A DNA stretch of 64,000 bases from Acinetobacter sp. WCHA55. Its GTDB lineage: Bacteria > Pseudomonadota > Gammaproteobacteria > Pseudomonadales > Moraxellaceae. The position numbers and the translations under genes are program-made. Under the pieces are notes generated by a model, which ran no database searches, was not told the origin of the DNA, and saw only the letters and a program-made list of their open reading frames with translations. Of this stretch, positions 63,738 to 64,000 are shown one piece after another. Numbering within the stretch: position 1 is the first letter of the stretch; the number at the start of each line of letters is the position of its first letter. The stretch is from NCBI RefSeq assembly GCF_002165305.2, contig NZ_CP032286.1:992001-1056000 (forward strand), written 5' to 3'.

Positions 63738-64000
63738 ATGCTTGCCCTTGTTTCTCCTGCCAAAACTTTAGATTACCAAACTCCTTTACCTACTGATACG
63801 TATACACAACCCAGATTGTTGCAACATTCCCAAGAATTGATCAAAGTTAGTCGCAAATTGTCAGCAAGTGAAATTGCAAGCTTAATGAGTGTCAGTGAAA
63901 AAATTGCCACCTTAAACGCTGATCGTTTTCGCGATTGGCAGCTAGAATTCAGCTTTGCCAATGCGCGACAAGCTATGTTTGCTTTTAAAGGCGATGTTTA
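63738..64000 (+). CDS. yaaA: Peroxide stress protein YaaA (5' part, cut by window edge)
   Basis: The visible 87 residues start [17 protein letters not shown], the YaaA signature, with [19 protein letters not shown] and [16 protein letters not shown]. YaaA lowers free iron during peroxide stress and has a DNA-binding fold. The reading frame runs off the right edge of the window. Confidence 0.93.
   Translation, partial: MLALVSPAKTLDYQTPLPTDTYTQPRLLQHSQELIKVSRKLSASEIASLMSVSEKIATLNADRFRDWQLEFSFANARQAMFAFKGDV

Noticed and set aside
1..64000. tRNA, rRNA, prophage or a multi-gene defence island
   Set aside because: None was recognised by eye. A tRNAscan/Infernal search and a defence-system search would settle this.

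Overview
The window is about 64 kb of AT-rich (roughly 40% GC by eye) gammaproteobacterial chromosome. It most resembles Acinetobacter or a close Moraxellaceae relative. The signs are a fused moaC-moaB gene, a pheA-hisC-(tyrA-aroA fusion) aromatic cluster, a fused MutT-ThiE-like gene, an mrcB gene with an LpoP-like TPR lipoprotein, small hemP and yfhL genes, and the codon and terminator style. The genus is an inference from gene families and was not computed. Most of the window is ordinary core chromosome. Only two insertion sequences were found. No rRNA, tRNA, CRISPR array or prophage was seen by eye.

Layout. 1-8.2 kb: molybdenum block with moaCB (cut by the window edge), a badly decayed moaA, an FdhF/YdeP-type molybdoenzyme, fdhD, a short ModE-like regulator and modABC. 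The operon modA promoter overlaps a ModE-like palindrome. 8.2-13 kb: DUF962 protein, AraC regulator, class II aldolase, MocR-type regulator and a divergent EamA exporter. 13-17 kb: a folded leader RNA candidate ahead of a KefB/KefC-type antiporter, then a Cache-GGDEF diguanylate cyclase. 17-21 kb: small genes (membrane peptide, DUF2171, two unknowns, DnaQ-like exonuclease) and a 1 kb gene-free stretch ending in a promoter-terminator pair that may be a small RNA. 21-30 kb: lipoprotein hydrolase, glyA, rnk, a three-gene operon with two TelA-fold paralogues and a membrane protein, and ahpF followed by stacked terminators.

30-38 kb: yfhL-trhP (tRNA wobble uridine hydroxylation), cadR with a CDF-type metal exporter, a dead IS5-family element, a haem-oxygenase-fold protein, a TetR regulator followed by an orphan regulatory region, DUF2071 and a ferredoxin-NADP reductase. 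38-46 kb: trmO, an MgtC/DUF4010 membrane protein, a GspE/PilB-type ATPase gene split by a complete IS1-family element with 24-bp inverted repeats and 8-bp target duplication, a YgiW-like protein with a QseBC-like two-component system, and a 55-residue hemP gene under a Fur box. 46-64 kb: MutT-ThiE, LpoP-like/mrcB, nadK, yeaC, a YbiB-like protein, dctA with a near-perfect CRP/Vfr site, acyl-CoA dehydrogenase, PfpI-like protein, pheA-hisC-tyrA/aroA, small unknowns, DUF2147, an alpha/beta hydrolase and the start of yaaA.

How the parts connect. The Mod transporter, MoaCB and FdhD all serve the molybdenum cofactor and the FdhF-like enzyme, yet the first cofactor enzyme (MoaA) is broken here. So the pathway needs another moaA copy, or is being lost. 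PheA and TyrA both act on prephenate, which is also required by TrhP. The most interesting unexplained items are the structured leader upstream of the antiporter, the orphan promoter/terminator transcripts, the TelA paralogue operon and the orphan palindromes after tetR.
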